A stretch of 64,000 nucleotides of DNA, taken from FEN-1297 sp963834015. Lineage in GTDB: Bacteria > Bacteroidota > Ignavibacteria > Ignavibacteriales > Ignavibacteriaceae. The notes under the pieces were generated by a model, which was given only the letters and a program-made list of their open reading frames with translations, was not told the DNA's origin and did not search any database. This document shows positions 29,409-39,027 of this stretch, piece by piece. Position 1 is the first letter of the stretch. The number at the start of each line of letters is the position of its first letter. Location of the stretch: the NCBI GenBank assembly GCA_963834015.1, contig CAWIAG010000002.1, positions 1,550,001-1,614,000 of the forward strand, read 5' to 3'. The translations under genes were made by a program, and so were the position numbers.

Positions 29409-29417
29409 TCATCATAT

Positions 29418-29446
29418 GTGAGGTTCACATCAAAGGTGAACCTCAC
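29418..29446. terminator. GTGAGGTTCACC-type hairpin (family R3), terminator-like
   Basis: GTGAGGTTCAC (29418-29428) and GTGAACCTCAC (29436-29446) form an 11-bp stem between two converging genes. Similar hairpins occur at 34891, 36893, 40617 and 51757, so it is also a dispersed repeat. Confidence 0.65.
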
Positions 29447-29453
29447 GTTAATT

Positions 29454-30641
29454 TCATTTAATTAATATCATTTTCTTTGTGGAAACAAAACATCCGCCCG
29501 AATAGGAGCCGTTTGATAATAAATTAATTTTTAATTGATAATAATATACTCCTGAAGCATATTTGCTTCCATTGAATAAAACTGTATACGAACCCTGATT
29601 TTTATTTTCAGATACAAGTGTTTTTATTTCTCTGCCTAAGGCATCAAAAACTTTTAATGTAACATATCCTGCACTTTCTAAATTATAATTAATCATAGTA
29701 GTAGGATTAAAGGGATTGGGATAATTATTATTTAGTGCAAATTCATTAGCGGAAGTTATCTTATTATTTTCAATGTTTGCAGCAATATTATTATTATTCC
29801 AAAGATTAATTGCAGGATCACCGTAAAGATTGTACTGTCTTCTAAATGTTGAGTTTAATAATAACTTGGATTCCATAACAGCTTCTCCCATTATATGAGA
29901 AGAGTCAACGTAAAAAGCTTGAAAAACATCGCTGTCTACAGAATTATAGGCCGATGGAGTGCTTTCCCCAGTGCATCCTAAAAAACCAATAGCCCCTGCA
30001 TTCCGCATCTTCACCGTTTTTTCGGCCAGGCAGTCTATACTCCCCATATCATCGGGTGTAATGGCGTCAAATTCTCCGGTTTCACAGCCGTCAGCTATAA
30101 TAAAAGGATACATTCCGTAATTTTTTAATTTATTTCCAAGTTGATCAACTCTAAATATTGTGCGGCCTGAACCTTCTCCTGCACCAAGACATCCGTGTCC
30201 GCTATGTCCCTCGTAGATAAAAATACGCTGTCCGGAATTAAGTTTATTGTAGAGCCAATCATCAAATTCACTTGCGCCGCAATTGTTCGTTGAATCTGCA
30301 TACTCACAACCCGGCATGATTTGATAAGCACTTGAATCAATCGTTGGAATATACCATCGCCAACCTGTAAATCTTTGGTACCAGATTTCATTAATATCAT
30401 TTGGTACATTTAGAATTGATATTTGATCGGTTGAATGATTCTGGAAATACAATCTCCCCCATGCACTGGCAGTATCGGCCGTAAAACCCCTCCAGGCATA
30501 ACTAATATAATTAGATCTGGACAGGATATGCGTCATTTGATAGAAATAGTCATCGCAATTAGCGTCGTCATCGAAAAACCACGGGGAGTAACTTAAAACA
30601 AAAATGACCCCTGATATTTGTAAATAAATTGTTTTGATAAT
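29454..30641 (-). pseudogene. 5'-truncated gingipain-like (C25) peptidase with T9SS sorting domain
   Basis: Remnant of a secreted cysteine peptidase. It keeps the C25 catalytic pair: EGHSGHG (His111 and His114 from the first ATG) and ADGCETG (Cys151). LYGDPAINLW closes the peptidase domain. A type A T9SS sorting domain (NYPNPFNPTTMINYNL ... GVYYYQLKI) follows. The first ATG is at 30536, but the frame is open to 30641 and still reads like the peptidase (SYSPWFFDDDANCDDYFYQ) without any start codon. No signal peptide or propeptide is present, so the 5' half is lost and the product would not be exported. Confidence 0.8.
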
Positions 30642-31144
30642 TTATATTTATAATCTTTTTGAAATATAGATAGTTTATCGTCCCGGTAACCATAGTATCC
30701 ATACACTCCTTGTTCACTAAAAGAAGTATTCTTTTTTATTAATAAAAGCATTTTTGGCCGTTTTTATAATTATATTATTTATTTATCAATCCGCCTGTAT
30801 TTATTAGAAAGACCGGATGATAATATAACCTGATATTATTATCGACTATTAAATGATTTTTTAAAGATGGTACAACCCAAAAGTACATTACGCGGGATAA
30901 AAAAAGTCTAAATTCCTCTTAAAATGGAAAGAAAATTTCCTGCAATATTAATTAAATATTATTTGGTAGGACTAGTATGATATAGCGGAGAAAAATGCCT
31001 TATAATATTCCCTGCGATCTTAGTATAAGAGAGTTGGTTTGGACACCATAGAATAATTTTTAACGTTTAGCAATCATATATCGGTAGAATAAAATATATC
31101 ATTCCTGATTGTTTATCACCGAAGAGTGTTGTGATTTAAAAAAA
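30642..31144. other. Gene-poor stretch
   Basis: AT-rich sequence with no convincing gene. A 52-residue minus-strand frame (30593-30751) starting ATG with a GYYGYRDDKLSIF-like middle overlaps the end of the C25 remnant; I do not recognise it and do not call it. Confidence 0.4.
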
Positions 31145-31175
31145 TTAAGCCTGAGGGTTAAGGCCTTAGGCTTAA
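31145..31175. terminator. Terminator-like hairpin
   Basis: TTAAGCCTGAGG (31145-31156) pairs with CCTTAGGCTTAA (31164-31175), with one G-T wobble. It lies 38 bases past the stop of the T9SS pseudogene on the minus strand and is followed by A/T-rich sequence. Confidence 0.6.
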
Positions 31176-31212
31176 TAAAAATAATTAAATTGGTATACAC
31201 TTCCGGGTGGAT

Positions 31213-32170
31213 TTACTTCAGCAGAACCATCTTTAATACTTGCGAATATGTACCTGCGGTCATTCTGTAAATATAAATTCCTGAACTTAATCTCCCCGCG
31301 TTGAACTGAATCTCATGATACCATGCATTTAATTCTCCTTCATACAATTTTTCAACTACTGATCCAAGTACATTGTATATTGTTATGTTTACACGCGATT
31401 CTTTTGGAAGGGCAATTCTTATCTGTATTGTTCCCGAAAAATTATAAGAAACATTGATTAAATAATTGCCGCTGCTGTCTTTCGTGGCTGTCTTGGCTGT
31501 GCCGTCTGTCCAGTTTAAGGTGGCTTCTGCAACACCCGTATTACCTGATATCGTATAAGTTATTGCTGTGGCAATATAAGACTGACCTGTTTGATTGGTA
31601 AGTACGTTCGTATAAGATTTACTTGCAGGGGTAAATCTGATCCAACTAATGACGGGGTTACTGCACCCGTAAAGTTATACGAAACCGTAATTAAATAATT
31701 TCCGTTGACATCTGCAGTAGCTGTTTTGGCAATGCCGTCTGTCCAGCTTAATGTTGCACCAGCTATGCCCGCATTGCCTGAGATAGTAACATTATCAAAA
31801 CCGCTTAATGTCGGAAGGCTGCTATTATCAATTAAATCCGGGAAATATCCGCTTGAGGGTGGTGCATCTGATGAAATATAGAATAATCCATCATCGACTG
31901 GATTGGTATTATTATCAAGTACCCAAGCGTCACCTTCGTAAGTAATCCAATAAATATAAAAGTTGCTGGTGCTTCCGACATGTACCCATGAATTTTTTCC
32001 GTTTATAGTCCCATTAGGAGAATAACTTCCATTAGCATCTGCAGCATTTCCTGCTCCGTGATTAAAAGTACCGGTTATTCCGCTGACAGTTTGTGAATAT
32101 GTATAGCTAAATGAAAAATAAACAATGAAAGTAACAATATTATTTTACCGCTGGTAAAAAATGATTTCAT
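31213..32170 (-). pseudogene. T9SS-sorted surface protein with two frameshifts
   Basis: A once-secreted protein. An ATG at 32170 (ribosome site AAAGGCGGG) opens a signal peptide (MKSFFTSGKIILLLSLFIF) in one frame. The mature part (YSQTVSGITGTF, then NGSYSPNGTINGKNSWVH) is in another, with a -1 shift near 32100-32120. A second shift near 31637-31646 moves to a third frame. Two Ig-like repeats are seen (ATLSWTDGIAKTATADVNGN and ATLNWTDGTAKTATKDSSGN). The last 75 residues are a T9SS type A domain (ITIYNVLGSVVEKLYEG ... GIYIYRM ... KMVLLK). The longest intact frame is under 130 residues, so it is broken as written. Confidence 0.78.
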
Positions 32171-32656
32171 AACCCGCCTTTAGTTAAAATAAATAATAAT
32201 TTCCAAATTCCTGGTGAATCTCTTTTAGTAAACTTATCTTATCAAGAAGATAGTATTAGGATTTAAATCACAGGCAAATTTTTTTACCTGTCCCGGAAGC
32301 AGTAACATAAATAGGTATCATAAATTAAGTACTTTATTTAAAACTATTATTGATGTAAAGCAAAAAAAACATTTAAATAAATTTCTTTAATAAAAGTGTT
32401 ACAGATCAAAGAGATTAATACATCTTAGATTATCACTAATGCCATTAGCAAATTGTGAATACGGCGTATTAAGCTTATTTTTTCATGCTCTGGGAGATTT
32501 GTAAAAAAAGTAGAACGATTTAAAAAGCATTGCTTAAAAGAATAATTGATGCCCAACAATAATGATAATTTACCACTAAAAAGTATTATTACTCACCAAT
32601 TTAACTATTGAAATATGTAGTATTGATAAAATAATTTTAAGCTGGCTGAATACAAA
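32171..32656. other. AT-rich intergenic stretch
   Basis: I see no gene, RNA or clear repeat here. It includes the region upstream of the T9SS pseudogene, where a promoter should lie, but no convincing boxes are visible. Confidence 0.4.
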
Positions 32657-32950
32657 TTAATTATTAAAGTTACGCAAATGATATTTAAAGCAGCCCCGAC
32701 ATTTAGAGCCTGCTTGTCCCCGCCCGCGGCGGTTGTCTCGATTTGATCTGGAGGGATCAATAAATTACAAAATCTGTTCGGCTTTTCCCAAAGGGATGGA
32801 TGCCAAGCCAAAATGATTAGAAAATTGTGGATAAAGCCAATAAAATCCGGGCTTAATAATTCCCCGAGTTTCACAAAGTGATGGCTGTGCCAAAAACTCA
32901 GGGCTACTTAATAAAATTTATAATATCTGCCTAACTTCAGTTAATTATTA
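32657..32950. repeat. MITE-like repeat (family R4), copy 3, with insertions
   Basis: Shares the flanks of the 26248 copy: TTATTAAAGTTACGCAAATG at the left, and CAGGGCTACTTAATAAAATT then TAATATCTGCCTAACTTCAG at the right, plus the inner GATCAATAAATTACAAAAT and ATTAGAAAATTGTGGATAA. It is longer than copy 2 because of extra GC-rich pieces such as CCCGCCCGCGGCGG. An apparent 89-residue frame across it is not a gene. Confidence 0.6.
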
Positions 32951-32982
32951 TGCTGTAAAGCCGGTTTAATATTTTTAATTAA

Positions 32983-33579
32983 TTAAGACGTTGTTGGATA
33001 AATACAATATATACAAATTATATAATTAAGAGTAAGATATGGGGGCATAGTTGCAACAGGAATATTACTCCCGGTAAGCCCCACATTTACGGGAGCGCCT
33101 GATTGCGCTGTTACAGTAACCGGCGCAGCTCCAAGTGTAAAACCTGATGTCGGGCTGGTAAAATATATATTAGCGCCAGGCCCTAAAAATGCATTATTAG
33201 GGCTGCCTGTGCCTTGCCCCAAACCGGTCTTAACCGGAAGAGAAACATTCCCGGTAAATTGGGCTGATTGATCTAAAGATGCTGTATGGTTATGAACAGG
33301 TAGATTGGATATATTAAGGCTTACCTGTGAAGCTCCGCCTAGTAATCCTATATCCTGCTGATCTGTCTAAATGGCTGCACCGTAATCAACGCGTGATTGT
33401 AAATTAGGCAATTGAAAATTAGAAGTGCCGTTGCCGCCGAAACTAGTGCCTAATAATGAAAAAAGAGCCGTGTAACTACTTATTGCTAATGTCTGGCTCT
33501 GGCATAACATCCAATTGAGCGGTGCCCAGTTCAAAGGCAATAGATCAATTGATCCCATTATCGGACTATCTGATGCCAT
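32983..33579 (-). pseudogene. Phage-tail-collar-like (MdpB-type) protein with in-frame TAG
   Basis: Resembles the microcystin-dependent/phage tail collar family found in many bacteria. The N-terminal half is MGSIDLLPLNWAPLNWMLCQ, SSYTALFSLLGTSFGGNGTS and NFQLPNLQSRVDYGAAI; the C-terminal half contains LNISNLPVHNHTASLDQ and ends MPPYLTLNYIICIYCIYP. The two halves are in the same frame, parted only by a TAG at 33367-33369 (codon 71). The whole would be 198 residues, a normal length. Either it is a nonsense mutation or the stop is read through. It could derive from a prophage or a contractile-tail system; no other tail gene is present. Confidence 0.75.
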
Positions 33580-33643
33580 AATGAACTCCTTTAATTTTTT
33601 TTGATGAAATTATTAATTAATTACGAACCCAATTATTATCATT

Positions 33644-34461
33644 TTATCCGACTTCAAGGTTAATGAAACCGTAAATATTCTTGAAAGGTATTGCATGCTC
33701 TTTTCCTTTATACATCCTTATTCTTTCGCCAAATCAATGCCTTCAAAATTCGGTTCGGGAATATCAATGCAATAAGGGGTTCCTTCTGATAAATGCGAAG
33801 CAAGGGCTGTTAGTATTTCGTGCGCCGACTACACTTCATCGCTTATTAAAGGCGCAATCCTATAGCCTTTCCTGCAAGGCACGGATAATCCGAATCCTCT
33901 ATATTCATTATTTTCATACTTACCTAAAAGAAGACTGCCGGGCTGATTCAACCATTGGTAGAAGAAAAGCTTTCTTTCATAGTGGAATAAATTTCTATTG
34001 TAATCAAAGAGCTCATCAAACGGCTGGCTAAACGGGCTGTTTAGGTTCGGCGATACATTATATTTACCGTCTGCAATTCCTTCATAACTACTTATTTTAA
34101 ACGCCTGTTTGAAACCGTATTTTTCAAAAAGTTCAACATTTTCTTCACCGCAATTTACTCCGATATTTCTTTCACGGGCAGTTTCCAATGCAAATTCCAA
34201 AAGTTTTTCCATTAATCCGCTGTCACGGTATTGTTCAAGTACAAAGTGAAACCCGATAAATCCGTAATCTTTATCATACTTTACGGAAGCTATTGTCCCA
34301 AACACTTCATTGCCCTTTACTGCAACAAAAAATCCATTGTTATCTGCACGAAATAAAAATTCACCGTCATTCAAACCCGGGTTCCTGTTATCCCGGAAAG
34401 CTAATTCGATAGGGATAACCATTTCTGGTAATTGTAAATTCCTTATTATTAAATTCTCCAT
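33644..34461 (-). pseudogene. GNAT N-acetyltransferase, broken C-terminus
   Basis: Acetyl-CoA-dependent acetyltransferase with a second Acetyltransf_18-like domain. The intact first 210 codons hold the N-terminal GNAT fold (FFVAVKGNEVFGTIASVKYD, FVLEQYRDSGLMEKLLEFAL, GVNCGEENVELFEKYGFKQ). A TAG at 33829-33831 then interrupts the frame. The same frame continues with SAHEILTALASHLSEGTPYC and IDIPEPNFEGIDLAKE, meets TAA at 33718, and a one-base shift recovers MYKGKEHAIPFKNIYGFINL and the stop at 33644. Both lesions fall in the second domain. Without them it would be about 270 residues. Confidence 0.75.
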
Positions 34462-34890
34462 GTTTTTTTATTCCCTTTTAAAACAACCCGCTAATAGATG
34501 AAGGAATTATAGCATAATTCATTCTTCACAACGACATTTGATATCAGCCTCAAATGATTAAGTGTATTTTTAAAATTATGAATAATTAAAGGATTACTTC
34601 GGAAAGTTTTCTTTTTGCTTCTGCTTATTTCATCCTAATAATTTTTAAATTATTCCCATCCAAGGAAAGATCATACAGACGCACAAATAACTTAATTAAC
34701 AGAAGTAATAAATTCAATACTTAGTAATGAAGATTTTATGAATTGTAAATTAGATCAATTTCTATTTTAAGCAGAATTACAATTACGATTCAGAAAAGAA
34801 TAAATTTTTGCGGATTGACACATTTCCCGTCAGGAAATTAAATAATTCGTTTGCTAAGAACAATAATTATCTAATAAAATTTTTGAAAAA
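34462..34890. other. Intergenic stretch between the GNAT remnant and proS
   Basis: AT-rich, no gene or RNA recognised. It ends with the hairpin at 34891, just beyond the proS stop. Confidence 0.4.
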
Positions 34891-34919
34891 CAGAGGCTCA
34901 CTTTTAAAGTAAGTCTCTG
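34891..34919. terminator. Hairpin after proS, diverged family R3
   Basis: CAGAGGCTCACTT and AAGTAAGTCTCTG form an imperfect stem directly after the proS stop on the minus strand. It resembles the GTGAGGTTCACC hairpins. Confidence 0.5.
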
Positions 34920-34923
34920 TTAA

Positions 34924-36612
34924 CTAAAATAATAACTCTTTAACTTTCATCAACAAATCATCTAAAGCAATATCAAACCGTTCGCCCGATGCTCGCAGCT
35001 TCAATTCAACTTTACCGTCTTTAAGTTTTTTGTCCCCGACTATAACCTGTAAAGGCATACCTAGCAAATCAGCATCGTTAAACTTAAATCCTGCCTGTGC
35101 ATCAAGCCTGTCGTCAAAGAGTACTTCATAACCGGCATCGGTAAGCTGCTTGTAAATCTTATCAGATGCATTTACAATTTCCTGTTTGCGCATGTTTAAG
35201 CCCATCAAGTGGACCGGGTAAGGCGCAAGAGTTTTGTCCCATATAATTCCTTTTTCATCGTTGTGCTGTTCAAGGTAACACGCCATTACGCGGTCTACGC
35301 CTATACCGTAACTGCCCATAATTAATGGATTTTCCTTCCCATTCTCGTCAAGGAACATTGCACCCATAGCCTGGGAATACTTGGTTCCGAGTTTAAAAAT
35401 ATGGCCGAGTTCTATTGCGCTGAAGACCTGGAGGGTGCCTTCGCTGATGGGGCAGCCTTCACCGGATTTCACGATTCGTAAATCCTTATATTCTATATCC
35501 TTAACATCACGCATCAAGTCTATTCCGCCTAAGTGATAGTCGTTTTTATTGGCCCCGCTGTATATGTTATTCGCATCTTTCAGCCTGTTATCGGCAAATA
35601 TTCTGCCTTTGAAACCAATCGGGCCTATAGAACCGGCATCAGCTCCGGTTATATTTTTCAATTCATCCGGATGAGCCGGGTGGATTGTACCGCCTAGTAT
35701 ACTTTCAAGTTTGGTTTCATTCACTTCATCATTACCAAGCATCAAAATCAAAACCGGATTGGAATCAAAAATATAAACTCTTGATTTTGCACATTGGGTT
35801 ACATCAATCTTTAAAAACCCGCACAATTCATCGATCGATTTTATATCAGGTGTAGAAATTTCTTTAACTTCTTCACTTTTAGCTTCACGAGTTTTTGAAG
35901 GGACACGTGAAGTTGCAACTTCCACGTTGGCTGCATATCCGCTTGTCTCGCAATATGCAACAGTATCTTCGCCGGCGTCCGATTTAACCATAAATTCTTC
36001 CGACCCGGTTCCGCCCATAGCCCCGCTCGAGGCCCCTACAACAAAATACTTCAGCCCGCACCTGTCAAATATTTTTCTGTAAGCTTTATCATGCAGTGCA
36101 TATGCTTTATCAAGGTCTTCCCATGAAGCATCAAATGTATACGCATCCTTCATTAAAAACTGCCTGCCGCGGATTATACCGCTCCTTGGCCGGGCTTCAT
36201 TCCTGAATTTAGTCTGAATCTGGTACCATATCTGGGGCAATTCTTTATAAGACTTCAATACATTGCGCGCATGATAAGTCATAATTTCTTCATGTGTGGG
36301 AGCAAGTACGTAATCCCGGTTTTTTATATGAAATAATATATCGCCAAAAGCTTCTACACGATTAGTTTCTTCCCAGATTTCGCGGGGATTTAATGCAGGT
36401 AGAAGAAATTCCTGCCCGCCGATGGCATTCATTTCTTCCCTTATTATTTGAGAAATTTTTTGTACCACTTTGTATCCAAGAGGCAGAAATGAATAAATTC
36501 CCGCAGAAAGCATTCTTACCATCCCTGAACGGAGCATAAGGATATGGCTTTTAACAATGGCATCGTTAGGTACTTCTTTTAATGTAGGTACAAATGATTT
36601 ACTTAATCGCAT
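34924..36612 (-). CDS. proS: Prolyl-tRNA synthetase, bacterial type with editing domain
   Basis: Class II aminoacyl-tRNA synthetase that charges tRNA-Pro. The N-terminal motif 1 (MLRSGMVRMLSAGIYSFLPL) and motif 2 (WYQIQTKFRNEARPRSGIIR) are clear, as is the motif 3 region GSYGIGVDRVMACYLEQH. An INS/YbaK-like editing domain lies between residues about 220 and 390 (DAGEDTVAYCETSGYAANVE ... GSIGPIGFKGRIFADNRL). The anticodon-binding domain closes the protein. Length (562) is right for the bacterial form. AGGATC precedes the ATG. The leader CAGGATCAATTATG is identical to that of the next gene upstream. Confidence 0.96.
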   Translation of the reverse strand: MRLSKSFVPTLKEVPNDAIVKSHILMLRSGMVRMLSAGIYSFLPLGYKVVQKISQIIREEMNAIGGQEFLLPALNPREIWEETNRVEAFGDILFHIKNRDYVLAPTHEEIMTYHARNVLKSYKELPQIWYQIQTKFRNEARPRSGIIRGRQFLMKDAYTFDASWEDLDKAYALHDKAYRKIFDRCGLKYFVVGASSGAMGGTGSEEFMVKSDAGEDTVAYCETSGYAANVEVATSRVPSKTREAKSEEVKEISTPDIKSIDELCGFLKIDVTQCAKSRVYIFDSNPVLILMLGNDEVNETKLESILGGTIHPAHPDELKNITGADAGSIGPIGFKGRIFADNRLKDANNIYSGANKNDYHLGGIDLMRDVKDIEYKDLRIVKSGEGCPISEGTLQVFSAIELGHIFKLGTKYSQAMGAMFLDENGKENPLIMGSYGIGVDRVMACYLEQHNDEKGIIWDKTLAPYPVHLMGLNMRKQEIVNASDKIYKQLTDAGYEVLFDDRLDAQAGFKFNDADLLGMPLQVIVGDKKLKDGKVELKLRASGERFDIALDDLLMKVKELLF

Positions 36613-37011
36613 AATTGATCCTGATAAAAATATGTATTCGAATCAGATATTTAATCTGAATTAAATTGGTTTATGAAATAATAAAAAGATTTGCCACAAA
36701 TATATCAACCCTGCATTGCGAAGACAAGCGATGCGGTTCGGAGCCCGGATTATAAAATCTGGGTTTCAAAACCCGGGTTAGTTCCTCCGGGCCTTTCCGG
36801 CATAACAGGAGCGGCTATGGCAAGTTATGGGTATTAAATAAAAAATGAAATTACAACCCTTTTCAACGGATTACCTTTTCTTATTTTATTATGTCAGGTT
36901 CACCTTAAAGGTGAACCTCACATTTTTGTTTTATTCATGTTAACCTGCCTGCCGGCAGGCATGCTCGTCCTAATTCGCGTAAATTCGTATTATGAAAATA
37001 AATATATTTAA
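36613..37011. other. Repeat-rich gap: GC-rich palindromes, R3 hairpin, AATTCG unit
   Basis: Contains AATCTGGGTTTCAAAACCCG-type palindromes around 36750-36780, the R3 hairpin AGGTTCACCTT/AAGGTGAACCT (36896-36918), a GCCTGCCGGCAGGC palindrome near 36945-36960 and an AATTCGCGTAAATTCGTATT unit at 36972-36991 (family R2). No gene is seen. Confidence 0.6.
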
Positions 37012-38232
37012 TTAATATCCTTTCAAAATATATTCTATATTCTCCAGCTTGCCGTCTATGTTGGAACGGGGAGATATATTAAATATTCTGCACAGCATTG
37101 GATAAATATCTATATTATTTAATGTAGCCGTGCGGTATCCTATTTTAAAATCCGGGCCGAATGCATAGAATATTCCGTTCATATCCATTTCATTATTATC
37201 ATAACCGTGGTTCCCCCGGTCTGTAAATTTGTCAATGTTTTTGTATGAATAATTATCGGCCAGGCTCCATCCAAGATCGGCAATCACTATAATATCTGAA
37301 ATAAAGGGATGAGTTGAATAATGATAACATGCCGGGATATTATCTTTTGTAAATACTTGAAAATGATTTCTATTACTTAAAAGTTTATCATAAACATTCT
37401 GCTCATCCGCCTTCTGCGGGTTTACAAGCATAAAAGGGCCGCGTCCCTGGTAAGTTACATTGTAGTTCTTTATTATTTCTTCAATGTTAACTACCTTATC
37501 TTTACTGATTTCAGTCATGCCGTGATCGGAAACCACAATTATGTCGGTACTGTCCAATAAACTTATATTCTTAAGCTTATTGGTAAGCAGCCCTATCATT
37601 GAATCCTCTTTTTCTATTGCATGATTCATTTGAATGGAATTCGGGCCAAACTTATGCCCCGAATCATCCGTTGCTTCAAAATAAAGCGTAATAAAATGAG
37701 GGCGTTTTTCGTAAGGAAGTTTAAGCCAGTTTAACACCCCGTTAACTCTGTCTTCAAACGCGCGCGTGTGTACATAACTTTCTACATAATCCGGCCTCCT
37801 GTAATCGAGTTTCATATCTGAACCGGGCCAGAAATAGCTGGCGGTAATTATACCGTTTCTTTTAGCCGTTTCCCAAAAAGCTTCGCCTAAGTACCATTTA
37901 GCGTTTTTAGATTTTGTAGAATCATTCACCCGGTATGTTTCCTTAGTGAACGGGTCGGTAAAAGTATTCGCAATCAGACCCTGGTTTTCAGGGTACAAAC
38001 CCGTTACTATGGAATAATGATTAGGGAAAGTAATTGATGGGAAATCAGGCCTGAGTGAAATAGCTGCGATGCCGTTTGCCTTTATGAAATCAAAATTTGG
38101 AGTAATACCCCGGTTTACATAGTCCCACCTGAAGCCGTCTAAAGATATAAGAATTACATACGGTTGTCTTTGTGCAAAAAGACCTGCCGAACTTAAAAAT
38201 AATAAGACATAAGTTAAAAATAACTTCTTCAT
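37012..38232 (-). CDS. Exported NPP-type nucleotide pyrophosphatase/phosphodiesterase
   Basis: Alkaline-phosphatase-superfamily enzyme of the ectonucleotide pyrophosphatase (NPP) group, secreted by a signal peptide (MKKLFLTYVLLFLSSAGLFA). The metal-binding ISLDGFRWDY and the Thr nucleophile in PSITFPNHYSIVTGLYPENQ match NPP. FEATDDSGHKFGP, VVSDHGMTEI and GNHGYDN hold the remaining metal ligands. At 406 residues it is full length. It probably hydrolyses phosphodiester or nucleotide substrates in the periplasm. It is the second alkaline-phosphatase-like enzyme in the window after pafA. Confidence 0.9.
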   Translation of the reverse strand: MKKLFLTYVLLFLSSAGLFAQRQPYVILISLDGFRWDYVNRGITPNFDFIKANGIAAISLRPDFPSITFPNHYSIVTGLYPENQGLIANTFTDPFTKETYRVNDSTKSKNAKWYLGEAFWETAKRNGIITASYFWPGSDMKLDYRRPDYVESYVHTRAFEDRVNGVLNWLKLPYEKRPHFITLYFEATDDSGHKFGPNSIQMNHAIEKEDSMIGLLTNKLKNISLLDSTDIIVVSDHGMTEISKDKVVNIEEIIKNYNVTYQGRGPFMLVNPQKADEQNVYDKLLSNRNHFQVFTKDNIPACYHYSTHPFISDIIVIADLGWSLADNYSYKNIDKFTDRGNHGYDNNEMDMNGIFYAFGPDFKIGYRTATLNNIDIYPMLCRIFNISPRSNIDGKLENIEYILKGY

Positions 38233-38371
38233 AATTGATCCTGTTTAATAAAAATGGGAATTCCTGGAAGAAAGATAATAATACTCTAAAAATAAATTAT
38301 TATTCCTGATTATTTTTATTGCTTAGTTAGATTTAATATCATTTGTTATATTTACGGAAAAAAATTGGAAA

Positions 38372-39019
38372 ATGAATACAATACTACATTCAGAAGAAAT
38401 CCGGATAATCGGATCACTGATTGAAAAAGAATTGACAACTCCGGAATATTATCCGCTTACATTAAACGCGCTTAAGAATGCCTGTAATCAAAAATCTAAC
38501 AGGAACCCTGTAGTTTCGTTTGATGAGGACCTGATTGAGCCGGTGTTAAATAAGCTGAGGGATAAATCTCTGGTAAGAAGGGTAACGGGAACCGATATAC
38601 GCGTCCCAAAATACAAGCAGGGCTTTACGGAAGAATTAAATCTTCAGCCGGATGAAACAGCAGTAATATGTGAATTAATGCTTCGCGGCCCGCAGACACC
38701 CGGAGAGCTAAAAGGCAGGGCTTCAAGAATGTTTAACTTTGAATCGCTCTCACAGGTGGACGAAGTGCTTAAAAGATTAATGAACCGTGAACAGCCTATG
38801 GTTATTAAACTGCCCAGGCAGACGGGTATGAAAGAATCCCGTTATGCCCATTTGCTTTCAGGCCAGCCGGAAATAATTAATAAGGAAGTTCAGGAAAGTG
38901 AAATTGCTTCAGCGGAAGAAGAAAGGATCGCAAAGTTAGAAGAGCAGTTATTAATTTTAAGAAATGAATTTGATGAATTAAAAAATCAGTTCGAACAATT
39001 CAGGGCACAGTTGGAATAA
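38372..39019 (+). CDS. YceH-like (DUF480) protein
   Basis: Member of the YceH/DUF480 family with two winged-helix domains. RIIGSLIEKELTTPEYYPLT, LNALKNACNQKSNRNPVV and LRGPQTPGELKGRASRM are diagnostic. A C-terminal coiled coil (EEERIAKLEEQLLILRNEFD) follows. At 215 residues it is complete. A DNA-binding role is inferred from the fold; no target is known. It converges with the U32 peptidase gene with nine bases between them. Confidence 0.88.
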   Translation: MNTILHSEEIRIIGSLIEKELTTPEYYPLTLNALKNACNQKSNRNPVVSFDEDLIEPVLNKLRDKSLVRRVTGTDIRVPKYKQGFTEELNLQPDETAVICELMLRGPQTPGELKGRASRMFNFESLSQVDEVLKRLMNREQPMVIKLPRQTGMKESRYAHLLSGQPEIINKEVQESEIASAEEERIAKLEEQLLILRNEFDELKNQFEQFRAQLE

Positions 39020-39027
39020 ATTTTTTC

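Noticed and set aside
32605..32874. 89-residue minus-strand frame
   Set aside because: It lies within the R4 repeat and reads through palindromes; no family match.
33367..33831. Idea that TAG is recoded to an amino acid in this genome (two in-frame TAGs in neighbouring genes)
   Set aside because: TAG is a normal stop in other genes here, for example the GalU-like gene, rfbC and the barrel protein, and the GNAT gene has a frameshift as well, so decay is simpler.
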